Origin: Mixophyes australis
Lineage: Eukaryota; Chordata; Amphibia; Anura; Limnodynastidae
DNA: 64,000 bases
Direction: 5' to 3'
Assembly: GCA_036250195.1 (NCBI GenBank)
Contig: JAVHZZ010000011.1
Coordinates: forward strand, 58,780,919 to 58,844,918
In this document: piece after piece, positions 20,418 through 31,372 of the stretch
Position numbering within the stretch: position 1 is the first letter of the stretch
Layout of the letters: the number at the start of each line of letters is the position of its first letter
The notes under the pieces: model-generated
What the model was told of the DNA's origin: nothing
Databases searched by the model: none
Seen by the model: only the letters and a program-made list of their open reading frames with translations
Program-made: the position numbers and the translations under genes

Positions 20418-23173
20418 TCAAACTAAAAAACACTTCAACTCAAAATCTTTGTTGAGTCCCTTAGGGATTAAAGTATCTAGTTTATAAATCCAGTACATTT
20501 CTGTTCTTGCCAATAAATTATCTATGTCTCTGATTTTCCAATTGCTTTGTATAGAGTCTATGGCCATAAAAAATGTTAATTCAGATGGTGAACAGTTATG
20601 AATATTTTTAAAATGTTGAGAAACAGAATGTGTAATTAGCCCCTTCTTAATATTTCTAACATGCTCACTTATACGAGTTTTTAATGGTCTTGATGTTCTT
20701 CCTACATATACGAGACCGCATTTGCATCCTAATACATATATAACGTTTTTTGAGTTACAAGTAAGGAAGTGGTTAATAGGGTATTCCTGATTGTTTATAA
20801 CAAGCTTCTCAAATTTACTTGTCTTAGATTTTATTGCCCTACATCCTTGACAAATTCCACATCTATAAAAGCCTTTACTTAAAATTTTACCCTTAATGTG
20901 ATTGCTTTCACAGGTACCTCTTACTAGTTTATCTCTGATATTAGGAGCTCTTCTGTATATAAATTGCGGTTGTTCTGGAAGTAATTCATGAAGAATATCA
21001 TCTTTTAGTAGTACATACCAATGTTTCCGGACTAATTTTTCTATATTTTTATATTGGCTATTATATCTTGTAATAAAAGCAGTTTCATATCTTTTTGAAT
21101 TGTCTTGATGATATGTTGCCTTATCCTTCTCTTTTTTATATAAGAGGTCTTGTCTGTCTGTTTGTAACATTTTATCCATAGCTTTTTCTAAATATTGCTG
21201 ACTATAGCCTTTAGCCTGAAAAGTTTCTTTCATATCCTTCATTTGTTCATTCAGAATGTAAGGGTCAGAACAATTCCGTTTTAGTCTGAGAAACTGACTA
21301 TACGGAATCCCATTTAGCCATGCTTCATGATGTTCACTATTCTTTAGAATGTATGAATTACTATCCGCAGGTTTTTTATACCCCATTGTTTGTACCATTC
21401 CATTGTTTACATAAATTTGTAGATTTAGAAATTTGACCTTTGTTTTACTGACGTCAAAGGTTAGATGAACATTCCAATCATTATTATTTAAATGAAGGCA
21501 AAAATTATCCAAAGAATCCCTATCTCCCCGCCAGAAAAAAATAATGTCGTCTATATACCTGAACCATGACACCAGGCCCGCTCCAAGCTCGCCAACCTGG
21601 CTAACAAAAGTATGTTCCCAATGAGCCATAAATAGGTTGGCATAACTTGGAGCGAACCTGGTGCCCATGGCCGTTCCAGTTTTCTGCAAATAATAATTAT
21701 CTTGAAAATAAAAATAATTATTATGAAGAATAAAATGGATACCTTCAAGAAGAAAAAGTTTGAGGTTATCACTCAAGTCAGCTGACTCGAGAAAAAACTC
21801 TATGGATTGGAGACCTCTCTGATGTGAAATAATAGTATATAAGGAGGTAACATCTGCTGTAATCAAAAATAAATTCTCATCATAGACCATACCATCTAAT
21901 TTCCGTAGAATATCCCCTGTATCTTTCAAGTAGGATGATGTAGTTTTGACCAAGGGCTGAAGATGGTGGTCTATAAAAGCTGACAAATTAGAGGTGATAC
22001 AGTTGACGCCCGATATAATTGTACGTCTCGGGGGATCTATTGGATTTTTGTGAACCTTAGGCAAAACATATAGGAGTAGTTGGGGCTGAAATTCTAATAA
22101 ATTCTGCAACTTTTGTATCAATGGTGGCATTTGATTCATATTTCTCAATGAATTTATCAAACTTAGTTCTAATTGATCCAGTAGGATCATGTTTCAATTT
22201 CAAATAAGTATTTTCATCTTCCAACTGTCTTATAATCTCTCCAAGATATTTTTCATGATCCAATATCACTACCCCCCCCCCTTTATCCACTGGTTTGATT
22301 ACAATACTGTGATCTTTCTGTAAACTTTTGAGAGCCAGTCTCTCCTTTTTAGATAAATTATTAGGCAGATGGTGTTTTTTCTTTTCAAGAAATTTTTTGA
22401 TATCATCAACCAACAATTTATTGAAAGTGTCCACATAAGGACCTTTAAGATGTTGAGGGAAGAAAACTGATTTTTTTTCTAAATTTGTATTTCGAGTGTA
22501 CTTCAATACCTTTACCAATATTTGGCGTTTCTTCTGAAGGTTCTGCTGTAATATTTTCATTTTTTTGAAAAAACTTTTTAATAGTTAATTTTCTAATGAA
22601 CTTTTGTATATCTAAAAAAAGTTCAAAAGGATCTGGGGAAACACTCGGTGCAAATTTAAGTCCTTTTGATAAAAGAGAAATTTCACTATCATTCAAAACT
22701 TTTTTACTTAAATTGAAAATTTTTGAATCCCTAGTGTTCAATAGGGTAGGGGAAACTGTTTGATTATTAGATGTCTGTATCTTAATTTTTTTAGTTTTTC
22801 TTTTTTTAGGTTGTTTACCTCCTCTTTTTCCCCTAGCTCTATTTCTTTTATTGGTTTTATTTTTGGTTTTCAATTTTTTTGTCAATTTGTTCAAAATCTC
22901 CTTCTTCTCCCGTTTCTCCAGTTCGTTCTCCTTACTGGTACTGCCCTTCTGCTCCACGGGAGGTTTCTGTCCTTCTAAAAAAGAGGAGTCCAAATCATTC
23001 AAAGATTGATATCTATTGTGTAGATTAACTGAGTTATCCCATTTGGTATGGCCGTCATTATTTCTATATGATTTTCTATTTTTCCAATAATGAGATGGTC
23101 TATGCGGTCTTGATTGATATGCATTACCTTGTGGGAGTTTATTTTCCCTTTTGATTTTACGTGAAAGTTTCAT
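20418..23173 (-). pseudogene. Penelope-like RT plus GIY-YIG endonuclease, frameshifted
   Basis: The protein would copy element RNA and nick DNA for insertion. From the N-terminus: a lysine-rich region with K-rich runs (22.4-23.17 kb), the Penelope motif IVIKPVDKGGGVVILD (about 22.3 kb), YVLPKVHKNP, TADVTSLYT, GTAMGTRFAPSYANLFM and the catalytic RYIDDIIFFW (about 21.55 kb). A CCHH-like linker (CGICQGC) and the endonuclease IYVLGCKCGLVYVGRT with R...EH follow at about 20.6-20.75 kb. The C-terminal 590-aa frame (20418-22190) is intact. Frames change near 22070 and again near 22465-22480, next to a T8 run, so this copy is broken unless those are sequencing errors. Confidence 0.85.
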
Positions 23174-23292
23174 CTCCCATCCTGAGGAGGAAGGATTATG
23201 CCTCCTTGGGGAAACAGTTCTACTTCTATATCTTTTTACTTCTTCATTAATTTTATGTTTTTGATATTGTCTACTTGCAGTGGGACCAGTAG

Positions 23293-24288
23293 ATGTTAAG
23301 GGACTATATGTAAAGGAATTATGTTGAGAATATTGGAAGTATTTGTTTTACTAGTTTGTTAAAAATCGCTAAACCGGATATGATGTCATTGTGTTTCAAA
23401 ACCGGAAGTGACATCGCGCAAGTCGGATGTTTTATTTAGAAATGTTTGTTACCTCTTTATTTTGATAAGAAAGGTCTGTAAAGGTTTTTATATTTGTATT
23501 TTACATAACCTGTAAAGTAATTATATTAATAAGATTAGAATACAAGATGTTTCACCAGTTCTATTGAAAGAAATGCCCTGATTGGAGGATTTCAGTATAA
23601 ATTGCCCACAGGAGGGTTCAGTCCACTATGCACCTTGAGAAAGACCATTCCAGGTCGAAACATGTTGGAGCTTGTTGACTGATGATTCTATCTCCTCCAC
23701 TCCTTTGATGTTCTGTTTTGGCTGTTCTACATTGTCACCTACTTGGAAGCTTTGTGAACTTATACCAACTGCCTGAACACATCATTTGTCTGGTAGGAGT
23801 AGATATACATTGTTTTATTGTTTTATATTATATCTTTGTGAATATATGAATACATTTTTTTAAAGCAATATCACACTAGATATATTTTATTATTATTTTT
23901 CTGGTGAAACTCATATGATGATTTACAATGGAGTTGACTTACGGACCAAGATCCTATGAAGAGTAAAGAAAAGAAAAACTACAACTCGATGGGCTTATAT
24001 TTCATCTAATTCTCGTGAGTACCCCACTAAAAGGGGGCGTCTACAGATTGAAGAAGATTTTCTGTTTCAATTTGAAATTCTAGTCCAATTTGTCAAATTT
24101 GATAAATGTTTTTTTGTGATTGTATTACACTATTTTGCTCTTCTCTCTTTGTTCTATGAATATATGAACAATCTGGGAGAAAAAAGAATTGGAGGATTAC
24201 CATCATATGATTTAAGTATTCTTCCATTCTATACTTTATAGAGAATATGTATTAGCGCCTGTAGGTTTTCTACATATTATTGTTGACA
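23293..24288 (-). repeat. Right arm of the inverted terminal repeat
   Basis: Inverted partner of 18740-19734. It lies upstream of the minus-strand gene, so it would hold the promoter if the element is transcribed. The two arms could pair into a ~1-kb stem. Confidence 0.92.
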
Positions 24289-24735
24289 TTATTACTTGTT
24301 GGGAATTTTGTGTATATTCCCTTTGAATTCCAGCGGGCAGCTGATAAAAGTGAAGCGCTGTTTGGGATCTCACTAAATTTTAAACTACATACTGGCTGCA
24401 GTATTGGTCCGACCTGGTAAGCGACAGAGCAATGACTCAAAGCGACAGAGCAATGTCGCTTTGACTCAAGCAATGACTCAAAGCGACAGAGCAATGACTC
24501 AAACACACTAGATGTGTTGCTAGCACATTTGATCGCTCCGCCTGTTTCTTGGATAAGTGAGGTAATTCTACAGCTAATACATGGCAACGAGCGCTGACCC
24601 CCCCTGGGATGAGTGCTTTTATCAGACACACGCCAATCCAGGGTGCCAAACAATGCACTAAAAAGAGCCATTGTAATTCCCAGCAAAAAGCCAGTTAATC
24701 AGTGAGCTTCGAATCAGCCCCAATTCCCACAAAAT
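24289..24735. other. Flank of Penelope element, with 21-bp local repeats
   Basis: Non-coding. At 24421-24505 the phrase AAGCGACAGAGCAATGACTC is repeated about four times with one inverted or altered copy. CTGGCTGCAGTATTG near 24395 also occurs at 18729-18740, left of the Penelope element, but in an offset position, so it is not a simple target duplication. Confidence 0.45.
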
Positions 24736-24739
24736 TATA

Positions 24740-25263
24740 ATCTAGTTAGGTACCTTTCTTGTAAAGTGCAGATTACAAACACAACAAAACACGTGTGGGA
24801 GAATGTGGCCTCTAAGAGGCTGACTAATAGACACAAAGACATTGCATAGATGGCTATCCAGAGATGTCTGCCTCTCAGGACATTCATGCACTCCTGGAAC
24901 ATTTGCCAATATGTCCACTGCCCCTTCTGCATCACCAGAAGGGAAACAGCACAACATATTTTTTGGGACTGCCCCACTGCACAGGCACTATTGGATGCCT
25001 TGGAACATGAACATAAGGACAATGTGCCCAGAACTTGCCTTTCATACCATTCGGTATTTTATGGATTATTTCCTGGGACCCACATCATTGGGGCAATCCA
25101 GGAGGCCTGGAGCCTAATGAACTGCTTTAAGGATGCTATTTGGCTTGCCAGGAATCGTCTCATCTTGAAAAGAGAGAAGATGACCATCCAGGACTGTCAC
25201 AGGCTGATCCACAACCTACCAAGAGACTATAACACCATTGACAGTCCTGAGGAAGATGATTAA
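24740..25263 (+). pseudogene. 3' end of a Tx1-like L1 LINE (zinc domain of RT protein)
   Basis: The frame at 24850-25263 (137 aa) carries the C-terminal domain of L1-type RT proteins: LPLRTFMHSWNICQYVHCPF, then CPFCITRRETAQHIFWDC, i.e. C-x2-C...H...C of the zf-RVT domain. The preceding ~110 bases (GRMWPLRG.. and DTKTLHRWL in other frames) extend the match upstream, with frameshifts. The stop at 25261-25263 is the natural end. Only the extreme 3' end of the LINE is present, as expected of a 5'-truncated insertion. Confidence 0.72.
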
Positions 25264-25553
25264 TTTTCTGTCTCCCTCTTTTCCTTTTCCCCTATGTGTC
25301 TGTTTATTCAATATTCACTAGACAAGCCTGCTTGTCTTCCTATTCATCTATGACTCTTAGCAATGGAGCACTAGTCTTTGGGTGTATATTAGACCCTACA
25401 CTTATTAGTGCAAATTAGGACAAAAAGCCTGCAAGGACTTGTAGATTACTATTTCAGCAATGACAAAATTACCAACGCAGCTCTTCCATTTTGTTGTATA
25501 TTAGACCCTACACTTAGTAGTGCAAATTCAGAAAAAAAAGCCTGCAAGGACTT

Positions 25554-27073
25554 ACATAGTAACATAGTTGATGAGGTTGAAAAAAGACACCAGTCCATCA
25601 AGTTCAACCAATTTTGGATCTCCTGCGATCCCTCACTTATATTTGAAATTGATCCAGAGTAAGCAACCGCCAATCTGTTTCAATTGGGAAAGTCCCCCCA
25701 GACTCAATATTGCAGTCCTATTTTTACCCTATATCCACTACTATCCTTCATTTTAATTAACAGTCGTATACCTGGATACACTTTTCCGAAAAAAATTGTC
25801 TAACCCTTTCTTAAACATATCTATTGAATCTGCCATCACAACCTTCCCTGGCAGTGAATTCCATATCTTGACTGCCCTTACTGTAAAGAACCCCTTCCTT
25901 TTCTGGTTGTGAAATTTCCTCTCCTCTAACCTTAGGGGGTGACCGTGTGTCCTGTGTATAGTTCTTGGGGTAAAAAGTTCCCATGAAAGTTCTCTGTATT
26001 GACCCTTAATGTATTTGTACATAGTAATCATATCTCCTCTTAGACGGTTCTTTTCTAAAGTAAACATGCCTAAACTGGCTAACCTTTCCTCATAACTTAA
26101 TGACTCCATACCATTTATCAATTTTGTCGCCCTTCTCTGAACCCTTTCTAGTTCCAAATTATCGTTTTTATTGAGTGGTGCCCAGAACTGTACTGCATAT
26201 TCAAGATGAGGTCTTACCAACGAGTTATACAGTGACACAATTACACTGTCTTCCCTTATATCTATACCCCTTTTTATGCATGCCAGTACTTTATTTGCCC
26301 TTGCAGCTGCTGCTTGACCTTGAGCACTATTGCTCACTATAAGTCTACTGTCTACGGGCACTCCCAAATCCTTTTCCATTATAGATTCTCCTAAATTAAT
26401 TCCATTTAATTTATAGATTGCATTCTTGTTTTTGATCCCTAAATGCATAACCTTCCATTTATCTATGTTAAACCTCATATTCCATTTGGCCGCACAATCC
26501 TCCAGTTTATTTAAGTCCCTCTCTAGAGAAGCTACATCTTGCTCTAATTTTATTACCTTACAGAGTTTAGTGTCATCTGCAAAAATAGAAACTTTACTCT
26601 CTAAACCGTCACCAAGGTCATTAATAAATATATTAAAAAGGAGTGTCCCCAGCCCGGAACCTTGAGGTACTCCACTTAAAACTTTTGACCAATTAGAAAA
26701 TATTCCATTTATCACAACTCTCTGTTCCCTATTCTCAAACCAGTTTTTGTTCCAATTACAAATGTTGCTTCCTAGACCCATTTCCCTTATTTTATAAACC
26801 AACCTCTTGTGTGGCACTGTATCAAAGACCTTTGCAAAATCTAAGTAGACCACATCTACTGTGCTTCCCTTGTCTAAGCTCCCACTAACTTCCTCATAGA
26901 ATCTAATTAGATTAGTTTGACATGACCTATCCCTCACAAATCCATGCTGATTCCCACTAATAATCTTATTGCGCTCCAAGTAATCCTGAATACTATCCCT
27001 TAATACACCTTCCAGTAGTTTCACCACTATTGATGTCAAGCTTAGAGGTCTATAATTACCTGGTTGTGATCTC
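25554..27073 (-). mobile_element. CR1-clade LINE, 5'-truncated (1520 bp), TSD GACTT
   Basis: The minus-strand copy ends at its 3' side with AACTATGTTACTATGT (25554-25570), a short repeated tail of the kind CR1 elements use instead of poly-A. GACTT flanks it at 25549-25553 and 27074-27078. Upstream of the open frame the RT reading is truncated, giving a typical dead-on-arrival copy. Confidence 0.82.
25753..27039 (-). CDS. CR1 reverse transcriptase, C-terminal 428 aa
   Basis: Reverse transcriptase of a CR1-type LINE. Motifs in order: QHGFVRDRSCQTNLI (residues ~32-46), VDVVYLDFAKVFDTVPH (~62-78, the first catalytic aspartate), LSGVPQGSGLGTLLF (~120-134), SIFADDTKLCK (~150-160, the catalytic FADD) and the thumb/C-terminal region KDLGVPVDSRL, SLVRPHLEYAVQFWAP and VQRRATKLI. 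The endonuclease domain and RT N-terminus are missing by 5' truncation. The remaining frame is open to its natural stop, suggesting a fairly young copy. No sign that it is used by the host. Confidence 0.88.
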   Translation of the reverse strand: MTSIVVKLLEGVLRDSIQDYLERNKIISGNQHGFVRDRSCQTNLIRFYEEVSGSLDKGSTVDVVYLDFAKVFDTVPHKRLVYKIREMGLGSNICNWNKNWFENREQRVVINGIFSNWSKVLSGVPQGSGLGTLLFNIFINDLGDGLESKVSIFADDTKLCKVIKLEQDVASLERDLNKLEDCAAKWNMRFNIDKWKVMHLGIKNKNAIYKLNGINLGESIMEKDLGVPVDSRLIVSNSAQGQAAAARANKVLACIKRGIDIREDSVIVSLYNSLVRPHLEYAVQFWAPLNKNDNLELERVQRRATKLINGMESLSYEERLASLGMFTLEKNRLRGDMITMYKYIKGQYRELSWELFTPRTIHRTHGHPLRLEERKFHNQKRKGFFTVRAVKIWNSLPGKVVMADSIDMFKKGLDNFFRKSVSRYTTVN

Positions 27074-27539
27074 GACTTGTAGATTACTATTTCAGCAATG
27101 ACGAAATGACCAAAGAGGCTCTTCGATTTGGGTGTATATTAGACCGTACACTTATTAGTGCAAATTCAGAAAAAATGCCTGCAAGGACTTGTACATTACT
27201 ATTTCAGCAATGACCAACGCAGCTCTTCTCTTTGGGTGTATATTAAACCGTACACTTAGTAGTGCAATTCAGAAAAAAAAGACTGCAAGGATTGGTATAT
27301 TAGGATTTCAGCAATGACCAAATGACAAACGCAGCTCTTCTATAAGGGTATATATTAGACCCTACAGTTAGTAGTGCAAATTCAGAAAAAAAAGCCTGCA
27401 AAGACTTGTATATTAATATTTGTATTTCAGCAGTGGCAAATTCAGCAATGGAGCTTTCTCTAATACTGCTACCACCCTCCTCTTTCTCTTCTATCACTTT
27501 GCCTGCCCAACTGTTCTATATTCTATCCTACCCCTTCTC

Positions 27540-27722
27540 TGTCCCTCACACAAATGGCGCTAGATCGCTGTGGAGGGCGGTATTTATAGATTCCAAAACT
27601 CGCGAGATCCAAAGACGTCAGGATGACGTTTTGCCTCGTTTTGGAATCCAAAATAACGCGAAAGTACTCAGAACCCCTAAGTTCGGGTGGGCTCGGTTTT
27701 CGGGAAACCAAGCCCGTCCATA
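27540..27722 (-). repeat. hAT-type terminal fragment
   Basis: On the minus strand this reads TAGATATGGACGGGCTTGG, GAAAACCGAGCCCACCCG and later CGCGAGTTTTGGAATC, close in style to the start of the hAT element at 41790 (TAGAGATGAGCGGGCTCGG ... CCGAGCCCACCCGAACG ... TCTCGCGATACTCGG). Probably one end of a related copy, which may own the tandem array at 25.3-27.5 kb. The opposite end was not found. Confidence 0.5.
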
Positions 27723-28265
27723 TCTAATTTATTTCCTCCAATGATTACATTGTGGTGAGAGCTCCAGAAGTAACCACAAAACATTAGGAATGATCACAGG
27801 GATATTTGCTCATGATTTTTTTTTAACATTGTTCGGTTTCCACTATACAAGATAATTTATTAGGGGAGCAACAAGATAATTTATTAGGAGAGAAGATTGA
27901 CCTATTGTGGCATTTAAGATTTTTAAAATGCATGAGTATCATCAGATTATTATATGATAATAAGATGTATGTTGGTTAGATAGTAGCAAACTGCACTTTT
28001 ACTTATCTTAATGTGTTTATATTACTAAAGGGTATTTTATTTATTTACTTTTATTCACTGTGTTGGTACTTTATCATTAATGCTTGATCATTCTCAGTGC
28101 TGTTTTGTTTTTGTATTTGGTGCTTTTGCAAATTTGGGATATGCACAATTCCCTTTCAACAACGAGTTTTTCACAAACTTCACAGACCTTGATGGAATAG
28201 GTCATTTGTTTTTTTATTAAATAGACCTACAATGCGCTACTAGGAATCTCTGTTTGTTTATTATT

Positions 28266-28308
<43 letters not shown>

Positions 28309-28955
28309 TCTTCAATACCAGTACACCATTTTGATATGATAGTATGAGTTTGACATTTTATGTTTATATAACATCTGAAAGAGCCATCATCAGAAGCACC
28401 CAATGACCTCCTCAAAATATAAAAATCATTGATTAAGACTTCCAAGGTTGGTTTTAGATAAAATGAGGATCAAAGTCAGGACATAAGCATGGGGACCCAT
28501 ACACTGTTCATAAACACTGTCACATCCATATGTAGAGGATAACAACAAAAACAGATAATTCAGTACTGCATACAGAGAGAAATGCCAGAAGACTAGAGTT
28601 CCTTACTCCACAAAGCACAGTAAGTATTTATACTTTCAATATCATTATGTTGTCAAAATAAAGCAGTGGCATGATAGGGAAATAGGAAGCCCAAAAGAAG
28701 TCACAGGTGCGCTCAGCTCTGTATATTGGGTTCTTACATTATGGTGTGACCAAAGAAAATTTCCGAAAGTGAAAATGACCATGAAATTAAGTGCTGATAT
28801 AAAGTAGTCTACAACTCTGAAAATCTCTGGCAAAACTGTCTAATATTATGATCAGTTTCCTTATGCCAGTTCACAACAGCTCACCATCTATGATCACTGG
28901 CAGAAAAGCAAACCAGATAATTATTGGGATTTGGAGTCAATAAAGGGCTCACCGT
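27723..28955. other. Interval with no gene; TAA microsatellite at 28260-28308
   Basis: AT-rich. A (TTA/TAA)n tract of about 45 bp occupies 28260-28308. GAGCAACAAGATAATTTATTAGG is partly duplicated at about 27850-27890. No coding or element features are recognised. Confidence 0.5.
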
Positions 28956-29427
28956 GTATGTTCCCACAAACTTCATAACAACCTTAAACTTTAAAAATTT
29001 GCATGCATATAAAGACACGGAGACCTGTGTAAGTTATTTAAAAATTGGCAGGAATTTTATTGTAAGGATTTTATATTAACTAACCTATGGTGACGGAGAA
29101 AGGGCACTGCGGAACAGCTCACGAGCTGATCACACAAGATTACTTAGTGGACTGGCGCAAACCGCCGTAAGTCCGCAAAACCACGGGGAACAAATCCCTA
29201 CATACATAGCGCTGAGTTGGCGTCAGAGTGACTGCCCCTTACAACTCACGCTGCCCTCCCTCACCGAGCCGGACAGGGACCCTCCTCACCGAAGGACCAA
29301 AAGGAGTTACTGTTGCTTCAAAGGGGCAGTGACCTACGACCAACTACCTGTGCGCCCACTAATCAGCGGCTGAACGCAGTGCCTTCCTACCCCGCTGCGC
29401 CCTACAGACGCCGCAGCCCACCACCAA

Positions 29428-29992
29428 CTAACCGAAACACGCCTCCACTCCCCCGTAAATCCTTTCTATGAAGAACCCCATACCCTCTTCATTAAGGTGA
29501 ACGCCGTCCCGTCTAAAAAGATGTGGTGCCTCTACCCCTAAACCCGGGTGGTCTATGACTATACCCCCCAAGGACCGTACTACTTTCCGGATGGCGCTAT
29601 TTAGCTTCCTAACCATAACCGTCATCTTTTTTAAAGGAATGGCTGTTCTTCATGCTAATCGGGGAATAAGTGCCGACCAACCAATATTGATGTCTGGCCA
29701 CGCCTCGTGTATTTGACGTAGGTCCTCTCTGATTTTAATGATGAGATCTAATGATTTCCCCTTTCCCAAATCGTTACCTCCTGCATGTACAACCAGAACG
29801 TCCGGTGGGCCTTGTTGTTTTATGAGCCTAACCAACCATGGAATAAGATCCTGCCAGCCTAAACCTCTTTTGCCCCACCATCTTATAACCGTGCCGCAAC
29901 GATTCGGGATACTTTTAGACCTGGGGTGGCCAGCGGCCAAAAAACAAACGAATGACCGATGATCCACACCATCTTAGTTCTAACACCATCAC
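29428..29992 (-). pseudogene. Ngaro SGNH/GDSL-type hydrolase, frameshift and stop
   Basis: An esterase-like domain of the SGNH fold. Block I reads VWIIGHSFVFW (about 29.94-29.97 kb) with the nucleophile serine; block III VVHAGGNDLG (about 29.78 kb) supplies glycine and asparagine; block V FRRDGVHLNEEG (about 29.5 kb) supplies the Asp-His pair. A frameshift in a T-run near 29940 and a TAG at 29650-29652 break it. A GCTTTCAG just upstream (29993-30000) fits a splice acceptor, so the domain may be on its own exon. Vertebrate Ngaro elements are known to carry such a domain; its role is not settled. Confidence 0.78.
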
Positions 29993-30409
29993 CTGAAAGC
30001 AGAGAACCAGTGTTAACAACGATATCTTTAAATTGGGAAGACAGACAGGCTTGGTATAACAGGTATGAGAAGGATACGTGCTGTAAAAGGAAAAAACGGA
30101 ACACAAGGAGGGTAAGGGAAGGTAGATACATACGGGGAGCAGACCACCCAGGCAAAGGTAAACAACACCTGGAAAAACCCCGGCTGCACACCACTAATCT
30201 GAACTTACGCCAAGGGAAACCCGGGTGAAAATCCCTTCGCGCCCCCGCGTTAAAGCGGCGAGCGGAAAAGCCCAGGGTAGCCCACCAAATGGAGGGGAAG
30301 ATGGGATGGGTAAGGAAAGTGGGATGGGATGGTTTGAAGGCTCAGGCAAGAAAGAAAGTGTGAAAAAGAAAAACTGCGAAATCCAAAATATGATTAAACA
30401 TTACAACAA

Positions 30410-31372
30410 TCAATCAACAACCTTGTCAATTCTCACATAAGACTTGTAAGCCGTGGACTTCCATCGGCCCAGAGCTTTTATAGCTTCGTTAGAAGATCCC
30501 GCCAAGGCAGCGGATGTAGCTGCCCCGATCCTAAATGAGTGTGTCCCTTATAAGGTACTGTTTAAATTAAGGGACTGTAAGGTCCGCTTTAAAATGGCTG
30601 CAAATTGATATTTAGTCAGAGGAATGCTATTACTGTGACACAGAAACAAATTGGCCTGAGGTCTGCTACTCATAAACTGTGACGCCAGCCTAACCGGACA
30701 AATATGACGTGGCTGCTGAGAGGCTAACTGAACCCACGAGCCCTTGCCGCTCTGATCAGTCTTAGATCTAACTATTTTGCAGGCTAAGATCCCTTCACCC
30801 AGACTGACATGCTCTGCTCTCAAACCGGACTCTTGATTCCCCCTGGACCTGGCTACCAGCTCCAAAATGCGAAAGGCCACAAAGAAGGCCATGGAAAAAG
30901 CCAAACTAAATAAAATCTTCTCATAGTCGTCTGAGGTAACCAAACCCACTTTCCGTATCAACTCTTCCAGGATGTTAAGGGTAATTGGTAAACGAGCATC
31001 GCTATGAGAAGGACGGGCTCTCCCCCAACCCTTCAAGGCCTTATTAATTAAGAAACCTTTTGTAACGTCCGGGTAACCCTGCAGCTTAGCCATAAATGAT
31101 ATCCCGGCCAGGGTAGATGCCATAGAGGTCTTTGACTCCCCTTCAGAGTATCTGTCCCACATAAAGGCTAGCATAGCATCTCTCTGACCTGCCTCGGATT
31201 GCTCCTTTTGCCTGCTGAAAAGCGACCACCGTCTCCATGCCGCCTGATAGGATCTCAGGGTGGAGGAAGCTACCGCTTGTTTCGCGAGCCCTCTTATGCC
31301 GGCTTGATGATCTGCCAAACACAAGGGGGACACGGGGTACCAACACAATCTGTGTGAGGAGCCAGGCTGCAA
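30410..31372 (-). pseudogene. Ngaro tyrosine recombinase with in-frame stop
   Basis: The recombinase would integrate circular DNA copies. The N-terminal SAM-like domain has AVASSTLRSYQAAWRRW and the catalytic domain starts near LPITLNILEEL. Catalytic residues visible are the arginine in VAFRILELVAR, then HSFRIGAAT (H-x2-R) and the nucleophile tyrosine in STAYKSYVR. A TAA at 30548-30550 separates the first arginine from the HxxR-Y part; the same frame continues to a stop at 30410-30412. The start of the domain overlaps the end of RNase H in a shifted frame. Confidence 0.82.

Larger units (their letters stand above)
18740..24288 (-). mobile_element. Penelope-like element flanked by ~995-bp inverted repeats
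   Basis: The element has a minus-strand RT/GIY-YIG gene between two near-identical inverted copies, 18740-19734 and 23293-24288, whose outer ends read TGTCAACAATAATATG in both. The combination of this RT type with a C-terminal GIY-YIG endonuclease defines Penelope-like elements, which are known to carry terminal repeats in direct or inverted arrangement. Flanking bases (TAT / TTAT) give no clear target duplication. The host sequence on both sides appears to be hAT-derived. Confidence 0.85.
25270..27480. repeat. ~115-bp tandem array split by a CR1 insertion
   Basis: A unit with GGGTGTATATTAGACCCTAC, ACTTAGTAGTGCAAATTCAG, GCCTGCAAGGACTTGTA and TTTCAGCAATGAC occurs at about 25379, 25493, 27127, 27234 and 27345. 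The CR1 LINE at 25554-27073 sits between units, inside GGACTT|GTAGATTACT, and is flanked by GACTT on both sides. Confidence 0.75.

Noticed and set aside
18729..24409. CTGGCTGCAGTATTG on both sides of the Penelope element as a target duplication
   Set aside because: The right copy lies ~100 bases beyond the inverted arm, not at the junction, so it does not mark the insertion site.
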